Assembly: GCA_963556195.1 (NCBI GenBank)
Contig: OY744525.1
Location: forward strand, 21,850,186 to 21,914,185
Length of the DNA stretch: 64,000 nucleotides
Source of the DNA: Sepiola atlantica
Lineage: Eukaryota; Mollusca; Cephalopoda; Sepiida; Sepiolidae
Direction of reading: 5' to 3'
The notes under the pieces are model-generated. The model was not told the DNA's origin. It saw only the letters and a list, made by a program, of their open reading frames with translations, and made no database searches. The translations under genes were made by a program, and so were the position numbers. Positions 1-10,791 of the stretch are shown piece by piece. The stretch's first letter is position 1; every line of letters starts with the position of its first letter.

Positions 1-439
1 CAAATTCAACGTTAAAACAAGACATATCGCACTAGCAACAAAATAAAAAAAAGTTAAGAAAGTGTGTAATATCTTTTTTTTTTAACTTCTGTCTCTATAT
101 CTCCCATCGACTGCAACCTATTTCTCTGACAATTGGTTAAATATGATAGAAAGGAAATAAACAATTTAAGAAAGAAAGCAAGGAAGGTGACTGACTATTT
201 GACCTAATTTCTGTATTGTTTTTTTATCAGTAAGAATTTAAAAGGTAATTCTTTACTCCCCCCTAATCTGGTCTCTGCTTACCCCAAGGAAATGAATATT
301 ACAGTATTATTTTAACATAATCAAGTTAAGATCACATTGAATTTGATGACGTAATGTTTATTAGTGTATAATTTCTGACTTTTAGTTAGACACACACTCA
401 CACGTCTTCTCTTCTTCCTTGTGTAGTCCCGCATTATAT
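1..439. other. AT-rich stretch without recognisable gene
   Basis: AT-rich DNA with short T and A runs and a short CA-rich stretch near 391-404. I see no coding signal, RNA gene or named repeat. Confidence 0.5.
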
Positions 440-800
440 CACAGATGTTATTTTGTCCCTATATTTCCTTTGGTCGTGTTCCTGATCGGAGTGCATACTG
501 TCGATTTTCAAGTCCAGGTGAAGCGTGTCGAGCCAACGCTGTTTTGGCCATCCTTTTGACCATACGCCACCTTGCCAAGGCTGTCGTTAGCTCGCAGGAC
601 ATGACTGTACCATCTCAGTCGAGATCCACGAAGCTTGTCAGTGATTGGTGCCACTCCATATAATGGACGAATGCTGTCATTGGTGATGTGGTCAAGTAGG
701 ATAATGCCTCATCTCCAATGCAGTATCTTCGTCTTCATGACAAACAGACGGTACTCCAGCTCCTTCATGGTTGGCACTATAAATTGTGACTGGTCGAATG
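440..800 (-). pseudogene. RTE-like LINE reverse transcriptase, C-terminal fragment
   Basis: Read on the minus strand, the peptide contains LLDHITNDSIRPLYGVAPI, then DKLRGSRLRWYSHVLRAND. This is the R-LRW-GHVLR signature found at the C-terminus of many RTE/CR1-type non-LTR retrotransposon ORFs. The piece has several frame changes and lacks all polymerase motifs, so it is a dead, 5'-truncated copy. The clade assignment is tentative. Confidence 0.6.
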
Positions 801-2014
801 ACTGAGTGATAGACTGTTAGGACACCTAACGAAAAACGGAATTACCTCCCTTGAACCATTTCGGGAGTTAAGAGTTATCGCCCTTGAAATCGTTGGCTGC
901 CCAGAGAGAAAGTAAACACAGACCATGGATCAGACTGTTAATATGTCAATCGCGTCCAGCGGCAAATTAATTCATTAATTCATTCTGTGTTCAGTTTTAA
1001 TAAATTTGTTAAACGTTTCTCTTGATTGTTCATCCATTTCTTTACAAGTTATTATTTATTATAACCTAAATTACGAGGTTATAAAATAGACACACACACA
1101 CACATGTACAGTGTAGAATCAAATTGACACTTACCGGCATGAAAGGCTCCAATAGTTGATAGAAAAATTCTTGCTTGAATTAAGCAATATTTGCATAAGG
1201 GATTATCCACTCATGAACTAGCAGCCAATCAAAACTCAGAGAACACAATTACCTATATTAGTATAGGAACATTCTAGCCTTCTTAGAACCCGGCTTTCTA
1301 GTGTTCTTTTCAGTTGAGCATTGACCACTAAATTCAATATTCAGAGCCTAAACAAGGTCTCATCAGCATGGCTACCTTCATGCGTCATACGAGCAAAGTA
1401 ATAGTAAAGTAAGTTGGAAAACAATAAAAAAAAGTATGCCGTCATTTTTTAAAGCAGAGACACATCTTTATATTAGTAAAATTATGTGACCACCTTTCGT
1501 GTTTGTGTGCGTGTGATTTTCATATCAGCATAACATACTATTATATTTATTAAAATCAAGAATGCAATAGTGTAAAATAAAACAATTTAAAAAATCCTAT
1601 TTAAAAAATAATATAATTACAAAATTAAATCCATCAGAATGCATTTCAGTTTTTGTAAACATGTCAGCCACTTTAATCCTGTTAATATTTGACCCTTCGA
1701 AATTTGAAACAGATTTGGAACCATTTAAACTGTTGATTAGAAACGAATTTCTAGCTGTAAAATCCTCATGTATTAAAAGATTGAAAGTTTTGGAAGCTAT
1801 TTACATTCAATAATTTTATGGAGATTAAAACATTACCTTAAAAAAATTAGTTATAGTTTTATAAAAATGTGGTTCAATTAATAATTAAATGACCAAAGGA
1901 TACCGTAATAATTAAATTTAACTTTCCAAATCCTATTTATTTATTTATTTTTTATAAATTGGTATTAACAAAAAAAATGAAAAATAAAAATAAAAAGCGA
2001 AACAAACATTAAAA
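801..2014. other. No gene seen; AT-rich DNA
   Basis: AT-rich, with a CA run near 1089-1103. ATTACCTCCCTTG at 841-853 is one instance of a recurring motif discussed in the findings. No sustained reading frame or RNA gene is recognisable. Confidence 0.5.
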
Positions 2015-2058
2015 TAAAAAGACTGCCGGGCAACGCCGGGTAGATACAGTTAGCTAGT
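2015..2058 (+). mobile_element. Helitron-type 3' terminus
   Basis: A GC-rich hairpin-capable segment (GCCGGGCAACGCCGGGT, 2024-2040) lies about 13 bases before CTAG (2054-2057), which is followed by T. This matches the Helitron 3' pattern: hairpin, short spacer, CTRR, insertion before T. A decayed relative is at 19085-19125. The 5' end and any Rep/helicase ORF are not visible, so a non-autonomous copy is likely. Confidence 0.5.
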
Positions 2059-2333
2059 AATAAAATAAATAGTAAGTAGACAAAAATAATAAAATTAAAA
2101 CAATGAAAGAAATAACAGAAAAGAATAACGGAAAGACAGGCGGAATAATTTTGGATAAAAGTAGACAGAATGACAGTGCAAAATGCATTTCTTCACGCAT
2201 TGTTACACGATGATTGAGTCAGTCAAACCATTGTTATCTCCCTTACAACGTGTACGGGGTTTATGCCGAAACGGACAAATAAGCGTGTCTTTAATATTGA
2301 TGATCATTAACTCCGGATCGAATATCTATGATA

Positions 2334-2535
2334 CAGATTGACCCCCCCCCCCCCACAACGCATAAAAAAAAGAAAAATTCAGAATTCTTTCTGCAATCCA
2401 GTCATATTTGGCATGGACGGCGGCACTTTTTGACTTGCCCCCCCACCCCACTTTACGGTCATCAATAATTAAGTTGAGATGCATGTGTTTAACCGCCCCC
2501 CACGTTTTAGGAGAAGCCCCCTCCCCACTTTTATA
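2334..2535. repeat. C-rich dispersed repeat, copy 1
   Basis: Poly-C blocks separate words such as ATGCATGTG, TTTATAACTGTCCCGCCGG and GGACGGCGG. The same words in the same order occur in reverse complement at about 45790-45985, so the two stretches are inverted copies of one dispersed repeat. No coding potential. Confidence 0.65.
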
Positions 2536-2539
2536 ACTG

Positions 2540-2960
2540 TCCCGCCGGCCCTATTTGGTACAAATAAACTTCATTCGGTTCAGGCCAAACATGTCTAGCA
2601 AGTTTCAGTTATGAATGTCCAACAGTCTTTGTTTCATCGCTGTTCAGCGATATGCGGTGACGCTTTGGTGATGGTCTTACGAGTAGAACGTGTGATCCTG
2701 AATGGGCTTCACATTCACCGAACCTTACCCCCCCCCCCTAGATATTTATTTGTGAGCTGATCTCAAAGATAATATCTATCAAAACAATCTCCAGAATATT
2801 CTTGAACTGAAGAGGGCCATCACAGCTCAAATCAGAGCAGATCAAGAGCTGAGTGTGTCAGTTATAAACAAGGTTGCACGTCGTATCCAGGTGTGCTCAT
2901 GGTTTTAATTACAGTGTGACCAAAATAAAAATGCAAACCCTGGAATTGTTAATAAAATAC
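2540..2960 (+). pseudogene. Relic Tc1/mariner-type transposase, C-terminal part, copy 1
   Basis: Joining short frames gives FGDGLTSRTCDPEWASHSPN and then NLQNILELKRAITAQIRA. This resembles the third-acidic-residue region of IS630/Tc1/mariner-type transposases (FGDR..SR..WP..SPDLTP..) followed by the common NPxTIxELKxxIxxxI segment. Stops and frameshifts interrupt it repeatedly and the catalytic core is not readable. A second, independently decayed copy is at 57340-57720 in the same orientation. Family assignment rests on motif similarity only. Confidence 0.55.
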
Positions 2961-3392
2961 AAAATCTTTTTTGCAATCCAAATAAACTTTGTACAAATAA
3001 AAGTTTGTTGTATATTTTGTCTGTTTTCCATTTCTCATACTATATGGATGCTAATTTTTATTTTTTTATGCATTTAAATTTCTGATTTCGAACATTTTTT
3101 TTAAATTAAATTATTTTTTTTCATTTGCACCTTCAGAGTGTTGTAAAAGATGGCCACTGAGTATAATAATGGGTATTAAAAAAAAACAGTGTTGAAGGAA
3201 GGGATAAATTAAAGTGACCGTAAAAATTTTTTTTAAATCTAATCTTTTTTTAAATACAGGCTATATTTTTACATTTATTAATAAACTGAACATTTTATTA
3301 CGATCAGATATTTCGCCGATTCTTTATGAACTTCTTTTTTTTTTTTTAGGTGTATGTATTTTAGTCAAAAACGGTACTTTACTTTTTGGCAC

Positions 3393-3975
3393 TTATGCAG
3401 TAAAGTTAACAGCACAAAAATTGAAAAGAAACAAAATATACAACAAATTCCTTTTACCAAATGCAAGAAAATTTAATTTCCTACCAACCTGCATAGTTTT
3501 ACAGTTCTGGAACTTTTTGTAAGTTTTTTATTATTTCAGAATTTGTTTTCGAGTCTCGTATGCATTTAAAAAGGAAAAAGCTGGACACATAAACTTTGAT
3601 ATACTGCAACTTATTTTGAAATAAAGAAAAACTTCAGAACAGTTTCAGTCAGTTGAAAATATACAGATTGGTCGCAAATTAAATTTTAATGCGTTTGATG
3701 ACAGTTATTAGTTGTAATTTTGTTTAATTTTCGATTTTTCGGTTATTGACTATAAGGCACAGGAGCTAAAATCAAAAACTGATAACGACCATTTTGAATT
3801 GCTATTCATTAAAAAGACATATCAACGAAATCTTACATTGAAATAACAAATCTTTAGAACTTTAAAACTATGCAGGTCAGTAGAAAAATAATTTTCTTGC
3901 GTTTGGTAAAACTTTGTTGTATATTTTGTTTGTTTTCCATTTCTCGGCTGTTAACTATACTGCCTGAATGCCTAA
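3393..3975. repeat. Foldback repeat
   Basis: The left arm (3393-3515, containing ATATACAACAAA and CCTGCATAGTTTTA) recurs as reverse complement in the right arm (3857-3975). A partial relative of one arm is at 2995-3045, and related arms occur at 9595-10110. The loop of about 340 bases is AT-rich and non-coding. Confidence 0.6.
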
Positions 3976-4289
3976 CTTTTATTGCTGCATCCGAATTCAA
4001 ATTAAATTCAATTTTAGTTTAGCTAGTTGTTAGATGAAACGGATTTTATCTAGAAATAAATATGAAACAAATTTTAAAACAGAAGTAACTCTTTGTCCTT
4101 TGTTATCTCTCTGTGCCTCAGAAATTTTAAGAGATATATCCCTTGCATATATTGCAGACCAGCTGCGGCTTTAATTAATATGTCATTACTATGAAAGTAA
4201 TTCTTCAGTTGTGAATATAAAATAGATATTACTTGGTGATCTATATAAAAGCCTTTTTATTCAATTTATTCTTTATATTCTAACGCGTT

Positions 4290-4310
4290 AAAAACCCTAA
4301 CCCCTAACCC
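4290..4310 (-). repeat. Short telomere-like tract (CCCTAA type)
   Basis: AACCCTAACCCCTAACCC: about three units of the CCCTAA/TTAGGG type inside ordinary AT-rich DNA. Too short to be a functional telomere. Confidence 0.6.
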
Positions 4311-4765
4311 GTTCAAAATAACTTGTAAGCACTTTTATTTAAATGCCACAAATTGTATACACTTTATATAAACATAAAAAGAAGTTATTTTCTTTCATGC
4401 TGCGATAAACAAAGTTATCTCCCTTGCCAAAGTATAAGCGAATTCGGAATAGCGGCGGCTAAGAAAATAGAGTTATCTCCCTCAGATCGGTTACTGCTTA
4501 TACAAGAGCGCCTGTTTTTTATTTTAACGTCTATAAATAATTTTTCCAGATTGTTCAGTAAAAATAAATGAATTTTCCTCGTTAAAATTTATGAAACAAC
4601 GTTATGTTTATTTACTTTATGCAGCAGCAGCACCCAACTTCACTATTTGTTTTAACTAATTGTTTTCTTTTTATTAATATTGAATAAAGTTCAGTTTAAG
4701 TATAAATCGGATCATGTTCCTTTTTGTTTTCTTTTTTTAAACAATTTAAAGTTTTCTAAACTTTT
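4311..4765. other. No gene seen; two copies of the TTATCTCCCT motif
   Basis: GTTATCTCCCTTG at 4414-4426 and GTTATCTCCCTC at 4472-4483 are instances of a short word recurring across the window. The rest is AT-rich and non-coding. Confidence 0.45.
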
Positions 4766-5460
4766 TTGAAAGCTTTTCTTCATTATCGACAGCGCGACTT
4801 TTTGGCATGTCTCGCCTGCAACAAAGTGTATGATGTCATTTTCAATCGAACAGGCCTTCTTAACGAAGGTCGTGGTTCTGCCCTCTTTTCTTCCATCAAA
4901 AATAAATCAAACATAGTTGATTATATTCCTCCTATAACGTCTGTAGGACTCCTTGTCCAAACAACAACCACCGTAGAGAAACGATGTCTAAATCATTCGA
5001 TATTTGCTTCATTTAAATGTTTGCTACTGATTGGATCAGAACCTACGATCTCGATTAGTTGCCTCTATTAGAATTTGGCCAATCAGAAACAATCTTTCAG
5101 GAGCCGAGAATCTGTTCCCAGACAGATAAACAATCGCATTCGCACTTTCCACACAGAGAACCAGTGAGACAGCCAACTTATCGAACAAATCTTTGTCATT
5201 CTAAACAACTGCAAAACTTCTTGGCACACAAAAGAACACCACCTTTAGGCTCTGGCTACTGGCATCGGCACATGGACAACTTATAAAGCTGTTGACACCT
5301 ATGAACATGAACTCCCTCCTAAATACAATTACACCTTGTCAGTCATGGATTTACTTACTTCCAAATAATATAAAGCTTACAAACTCACCTTTGCTGTAAT
5401 GAAGTGTGCGCTCGAGAAAAAAAAAACCTCTTGGTAAGATGACGTCATTAATTAATACAC
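4766..5460. repeat. Dispersed repeat, copy 1
   Basis: Blocks around GAAACGATGTCTAAATC, GCTCTGGCTACTGGCATCG, ACATGGACAACTTATAAAGC and GTCAGTCATGGATTT are shared in the same order with 7890-8330, which lacks some internal segments. Short open frames of 75-101 residues here are incidental, because they are not conserved in the second copy. Confidence 0.65.
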
Positions 5461-5534
5461 GCACGGAAAGCTCTTGGTGACTAGCCTAGTAACAAAGCTT
5501 CACTGGAGACGATTCAAATTTGCAATACATTGTC

Positions 5535-6540
5535 AACTATCATCATCATCATCATATTCGATTTAGCATCAATTTTACATGCTTTGGACGGCTTTAAGAA
5601 ATTGACTTCTAAACTAACTTATCTCTGGCCAGGTCTTTATTTACCCGTTCTCTCTCAAGTTCATTTTTATCACTTCTTCCTATATTTGCCTTGACCTTTC
5701 TTCATTAACTGAACCTGCTGCCTCAACTGTTCTACATCTACTAAGCCAAGAACTCTCATCCATTTTTCAACATGGCCATACCATCAAAGTCTCCTGTTCT
5801 ACACACATCTCCCTATACTGTCCAGATTTAATCTTATTCTGAGGTCATCAGAACTAAGCCTGTCTTTAACACTCACATCATACACCCATCATATCATTCT
5901 CATATCATTTCTCCCCATGCAACGCATGTACTCAACTCTCACTGGCCAGGTTTCACTTCCATACATCAAACTGCATGCACATGCCGGATAAACTCTTCCA
6001 CTCCTAACTGCTGCAATAATACTAGCACCTGCTCCATCCTGTGCTCCAATTGTATCATCAAGATAACAAAACTTCGACAACCTCAATAGCTTCGTCATTC
6101 AGGCATACTATCTCCACATCTGAGTTCTCATCCATCTCCATTGTTTTACACTTCTTGCACATAAACTGGTTATCCTTTCTCAACCTATCAGTAATTCCAC
6201 TGCACTTCAATGCTTACAAGTACCACAACAAACTTAATTGCACCAGACTCCCTTTCCACAAACGTCACAGGTGAACTTTTCTCTTTTGGGGAGCTTTTCA
6301 ACACTACAACCACTGATCATCACTTTGGTCTTGGTAACATTCACTCTCAGACGTTTACTTTCTATAGCATTCCTCCACGTCTTTAACTTAAATAAGTCTT
6401 GCATTGTTTCACAGGCAAATACTAAATCATCAGCATACAGCATCTCTTCTGGGCAACCCATACAAAACTTCTTGAACAATTCTTCTAAGACACAAATGAA
6501 AAGAAACGGACAGAACCTTGATATACTTGTACTTAGACAC
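5535..6540 (-). pseudogene. LINE reverse transcriptase 3' half, YADD motif
   Basis: On the minus strand this non-LTR retrotransposon relic starts inside the reverse transcriptase with CPFLFICVLEELF and the catalytic box LYADDLVFACETM (RT motif C). It continues through RVNVTKTKVMISGCSVE and a CxxC element (CDVCGKG), then a decayed region containing YLDDTIGAQ and YGSETW. It ends with the family 3' terminus near 5585-5540, where an (ATG)n-type tail (ATCATCATC on the plus strand) follows. Upstream RT motifs and the endonuclease are missing, so this is a 5'-truncated, frameshifted, inactive copy. Relatives in the window are at 16490-16810 (minus), 22280-23562 (plus) and 48615-49520 (plus). The clade is left open. 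Confidence 0.75.
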
Positions 6541-6690
6541 TAAAGCTGTCACTACATGTGCTGTTAATTCTAACACGACTTTGAGCATTTCTTACCACCA
6601 CTCATTTGCCCCTAATTTATGCTAAGACTACAAGAAAACCTCTTTAGGGGCAACTGGACAACTTTAAAAGCAAATTAAGGAATCTTTAAT

Positions 6691-7621
6691 AATAGCCCTA
6701 CAACTCGCGAGTCGGGTTGAAAAAAAGTTGTAGAAAGTAGTCAAAAAAATGAATATGCAACAAATAAATGCAACGTACGTAGAGACCGAAGATTTTCCTA
6801 GTTTTCTATTCCATTTGTTTGTATGTTTACGTATGGTAAATGGGTTTTTATTAGACATGAAAAAAAAAAAAAAAAGAAATTTTTCATGTCATTTATTTAA
6901 AAAACAAAATGGCGTCATTAGTTTTTGCTATCGGTGTCACGTGTGTGTGTTTTTTTTTTTACCGGGACTCATAATCAAAGCGGCGTTTTTTTGTTGTTTT
7001 TTTTGGGGGGGGAGGGGTTGCATTTTTGAAATTTAATTTTATGAAACGAACATTTTAACGATCATTTTGATCACCGAATGAGCGCGCATGTCGTTACGTC
7101 ATTGGGGGTTAGGGTTAGGGCTGGGTTTAGGTTAGGGTTGGGTTTAGGTTAGGGTTAGGGCTGGGTTTAGGGTTAGGGTTAGGAATTTTTAAAAGAAACA
7201 GGAAAAAAAACATTACGGTTTGACGAATGAAAATAATATGTAAATAAAAGCACACTGACATGTAAATGAAAAGAAAATTATTTTATTCCTTTTGCTTAAA
7301 ATGTAGTTTTGTTTTTTTCTTCTGCTTGGCTAAAAAATGCAAAAATTGCGCTTTGACTATGAGTCCCAGTAAAAAACCAACCGAATTCAGAACGAGGCGG
7401 AAGTCTCGTTCTGGATTCGGTGTTTTCTATCGAACCAGCCATTACTGTTTTTTTTTCCACTTCACTTACGCTAAAACTATTAACTTATAGAAAATAGCAC
7501 TTTTAACGGATTATAATCATTAATAACTGTCACAGTTAACTTGGAAATTCAGTTTTATCGGCTACGGTAACTTTTATTTGTTGTATATTTGTTTTTTCAG
7601 CGTTTTCGTTGTTGGGCTATT
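6691..7621. mobile_element. TIR element with telomere-like core, copy A
   Basis: The ends AATAGCCCTACAAC (6691-6704) and GTTGTTGGGCTATT (7608-7621) form a terminal inverted repeat with one mismatch. A second copy lies at 8694-9577. Inside, GGGACTCATAATCAAAGC (about 6964-6981) pairs with GCTTTGACTATGAGTCCC (near 7351-7368), and these inner arms enclose the TTAGGG-type array at 7107-7183. A 16-bp-stem hairpin follows near 7378-7420. No transposase is visible and no clear target duplication was found, so a non-autonomous element is inferred. Open frames crossing it end at different places in the two copies and are not genes. Confidence 0.65.
7107..7183 (+). repeat. Interstitial telomere-like (TTAGGG) array
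   Basis: GGGTTAGGG-type units mixed with GGGCTGGGTTTAGG variants occupy the centre of repeat copy A. The shorter homologous array in copy B (9101-9138) shows that the tract varies in length between copies. Confidence 0.8.
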
Positions 7622-7889
7622 CTTAAAAATACCCGCAAATTCATCACCAAGACGACCAGCCACGAGATGCATCAACTGGACGAACTCAAATTCCGTCACA
7701 TGATGAAGGAATAATAATTCCAATTTTAAGATATTGTCTTCAGCAATTCTAAGAATATAAATTTAGTTACGGTCAACTTGACTGCTTTTCATATTTCGTC
7801 AGCTGACAACTCACAAATTTGAATAAAAAAATAAAAACTTCACCGACGTATATATCAAAAAAGGAAAAAAAATGATAAACTTTTCTCTC
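7622..7889. other. No gene seen between repeats
   Basis: AT-rich spacer between copy A and the dispersed repeat at 7890. No feature recognised. Confidence 0.4.
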
Positions 7890-8330
7890 ATATTCAATAA
7901 ACCTTTTTCGATTTTCAGGCAAAAATCGATCCGGAAAAGAGTATTTATATGACTCCCTGTCCTAACAACAACAGCAGAGAAACGATGTCTAAATCGTTTG
8001 ATATTTGTTTGACTTAAACATTTGGTACTGATTGGATCAGAATGCACAATATCGATTAAATAAATAAATCAATGTCACTCAAAACAACTACCAAACTTCT
8101 TGGTGTGCAAAAAAATTCTGCCTTTAGGCTCTGGCTACTGGCATCGACCCATGGACAACTTATAAAGCTATTGACACCTATGAACATGAACTTGTTCCTA
8201 AATATAACGACACCTTGTCAGTCATGGATTTTCTTCTAAATAATATAAAGCTTACAAACTCACTCAACACTCCAGTCTGTGCACACTAGGGACCTCCAAA
8301 GTGCACCATAAAATGACGTCATCAATAATG
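7890..8330. repeat. Dispersed repeat, copy 2
   Basis: Same order of blocks as 4766-5460 (GAAACGATGTCTAAATCG, GCTCTGGCTACTGGCATCG, CATGGACAACTTATAAAGC), ending near an ATGACGTCATC word also present in copy 1. It is shorter because internal segments are absent. Confidence 0.65.
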
Positions 8331-8693
8331 TTAAATATGTATGGATAGGCAAAAGGGAAACAAATTACTTAAATTATTAAATTATGTTTGCATTTCTTGA
8401 ATTATTATTTTTTTGTGTTTTGCTTGGCAGAATTCAATTACTACTTTGGGGGATTGAATAGGCATTGTTAAGGTGGTTAAATTTATTTTAGGTTTGACGT
8501 TGTCTTCAATTGTCGTCTGTCAGATATTTATTTTGTGGCTTCCGATCCGTAAAATGCTTCATTTGTTTCCAGAAATCTGCTTCAGTAAGAGTTGGATTAG
8601 TTTGGTTCGTACTGTGTAGAAGTACCCACTTTGCTTCCAGTCAAAAGAACAAGAACAGTTGAGAAATAGCAAAAAAAGATGGGAATGTTTTAC
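8331..8693. other. No gene seen
   Basis: AT-rich spacer with no recognisable gene or named repeat. Confidence 0.4.
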
Positions 8694-9577
8694 AATAGCC
8701 CTACAGCCTGCGAGTCGGGTTGAAAAAAAGTTGTAGAACGTAGTCAAAAAAATGAATATGCAACAAATAAATGCAACGTACGTAGAGACCAAAGATTTTC
8801 CTAGTTTTCTATTCCATTTGTTTGTATGTTTACGTATGGTAAATGGGTTTTTATTAGACATGAAAAAAAAAAAAAAATTTTCAAGTCATTTATTTAAAAA
8901 ACAAAATGGCGTCATTAGTTTTTGCTATCGGTGTCACGTGTGTGTGTTTTTTTTTTACCGGGACTCATAATCAAAGTGGCGTTTTTTTTTGTTTTTGTTT
9001 TGGAGGGGGGGGTGTGCATTTTTGAAATTTAATTTTATGAAACGAACATTTTAACGATCATTTTGATCACCGAATGAGCGCGCATGTCGTTACGTCATTG
9101 GGGGTTAGGGCTGGGTTTGGGTTAGGGCTGGGGTTAGGAATTTTTTAAAGAAACAGGAAAAAAAACATTACGGTTTGACGAATGAAAATAATATGTAAAT
9201 AAAAGCACACTGACATGTAAATAAAAAGAAAATTATTTTATTCCTTTTGCTTAAAATGTAGTTTTGTTTTGTTCTTCTGCTTGGCTAAAAGATGCAAAAA
9301 TTGCGCTTTGACTATGAGTCCCAGTAAAAAACCAACCGAATTCAAAACGAGGCGGACGTCTCGTTCTGAATTCGGTGTTTTCTATCGAAGCAGCCATTAC
9401 TGTTTTTTTTTTCCACTTCACTTACGCTAAAACTATTAACTTATAGAAAATAGCACTTTTAACGGATTATAATCATTAATAACTGTCACAGTTAACTTGG
9501 AAATTCAGTTTTATCGGCTACGGTAACTTTTATTTGTTGTATATTTGTTTTTTCAGCGTTTTCGTTGTTGGGCTATT
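8694..9577. mobile_element. TIR element with telomere-like core, copy B
   Basis: Near-identical to 6691-7621 across its length except for indels in the A/T runs and in the telomere-like core. Ends are AATAGCCCTACAGC and GTTGTTGGGCTATT. The core array (9101-9138) is about half the length of the one in copy A. It lies about 1.1 kb from copy A in the same orientation. Confidence 0.65.
9101..9138 (+). repeat. Short TTAGGG-type array
   Basis: Variant units GGGTTAGGGCTGGGTTTGGG and GGGCTGGGGTTAGG lie at the homologous site of copy B. Confidence 0.7.
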
Positions 9578-9589
9578 GTTAAAAATACC

Positions 9590-10115
9590 CAAAAAGATAC
9601 CAAACGTAGTCGAATTTAATTATCTACCAACCTGTATACTTTTAGCGTGCTTGAACTGTGAGATATTTTATTTCAAGAGGCTGGCTTATTGGCACACATA
9701 AACCAAAATGGCTGCCGAAATGTTGCTTAACTGTTGTAAAAAAAAAAAAAAATTACTTACCCTACCACTAACTTATAATTTTTTTTCTTTCTCAAGTTCA
9801 TCCCAAACAAGGCACAATGCCACTGAGACGTAGGAGGGGGGGGCTACTGGACTTATGATTAATGGTAGAATAAGTAATTTTCTTTTTACAACACCTAAAA
9901 AAAATCGATATTGAACGAAAATATAGGCGGACATTTTTTTTTTTTTTTTCTTTTTGCATGCTGCAAAGACAACTCTTAACAAAAACAAAATTTAAAATAA
10001 AACAAATTAATAAAAATAGTTTCAGCACATTAAAAGTACACAGGACGGTAGATAATTAAATTATCCTTCGTTTGGTAAAAGTCATTTGTTGTTTCTGTTG
10101 TTTTTTTTTGTTTTT
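9590..10115. repeat. Foldback repeat related to 3393-3975
   Basis: The left arm (9595-9660, with AATTTAATTATCTACCAACC) is mirrored at 10030-10110 (GGTAGATAATTAAATTATCC). Both arms share words with the foldback at 3.4-4.0 kb (CTACCAACCTG, TTTGGTAAAA), so they form one family. The loop is non-coding. Confidence 0.55.
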
Positions 10116-10590
10116 TTTCAAGAGGCAGGAATAGATAAAAGTTTAAAATAAGATAAAACGTAGATATGTTTGTTATAATTTTGATAAAAGTTATTTTTTT
10201 ACTTATAACTAAGCATTAAATATGGGACTCGATTACTTACTTCTTATTTATCCAACTGGTATGTATTTAATTGCTTCCCACTGCAGCAAAATGGTAATCC
10301 ATGATTGCAAGCATACAAACAGCCTTTTCTAAGTCACAGTAATATCCAATATGGTGTACCGGAAGTTACCTGTTGCTTTCATATTGTCAAGATAAGCAAG
10401 GGCAGTGAACTCTGTAGTGACTTAACACTGGATACTTAAAAAGCAAAAAAAGTATAATTGTTTTAATTTAGATCAACTGTTATTTTTTTTTATTGGTTCT
10501 AAGGATGTAATAGTCGAGGAGTGGCTATAGGGCCAATCTTTCATTTTCTATAAATGCCCCTCATGCCATATATCAAACACTTCGAAGAGC
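10116..10590. other. No gene seen
   Basis: AT-rich DNA with no recognisable coding or RNA feature. Confidence 0.4.
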
Positions 10591-10611
10591 ATTGATGATC
10601 AAGATCTTTCT

Positions 10612-10632
10612 GATTCTCTCTCTCTCTCTATC

Positions 10633-10663
<31 letters not shown>

Positions 10664-10667
10664 CTCC

Positions 10668-10705
<38 letters not shown>

Positions 10706-10712
10706 CTCTCCC

Positions 10713-10771
<59 letters not shown>

Positions 10772-10790
10772 CTCCCTCTCTCTCTCTCTC
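10612..10790. repeat. (TC)n/(TATC)n microsatellite
   Basis: Alternating blocks of TC and TATC units. Open frames that cross it (Ser-Leu or Ile-Tyr-Leu-Ser repeats) are translation artefacts of the repeat. Confidence 0.9.
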
Positions 10791-10791
10791 C

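Noticed and set aside
445..663. 72-residue plus-strand frame as a gene
   Set aside because: The homology to a LINE RT C-terminus is on the opposite strand; this frame is its antisense shadow.
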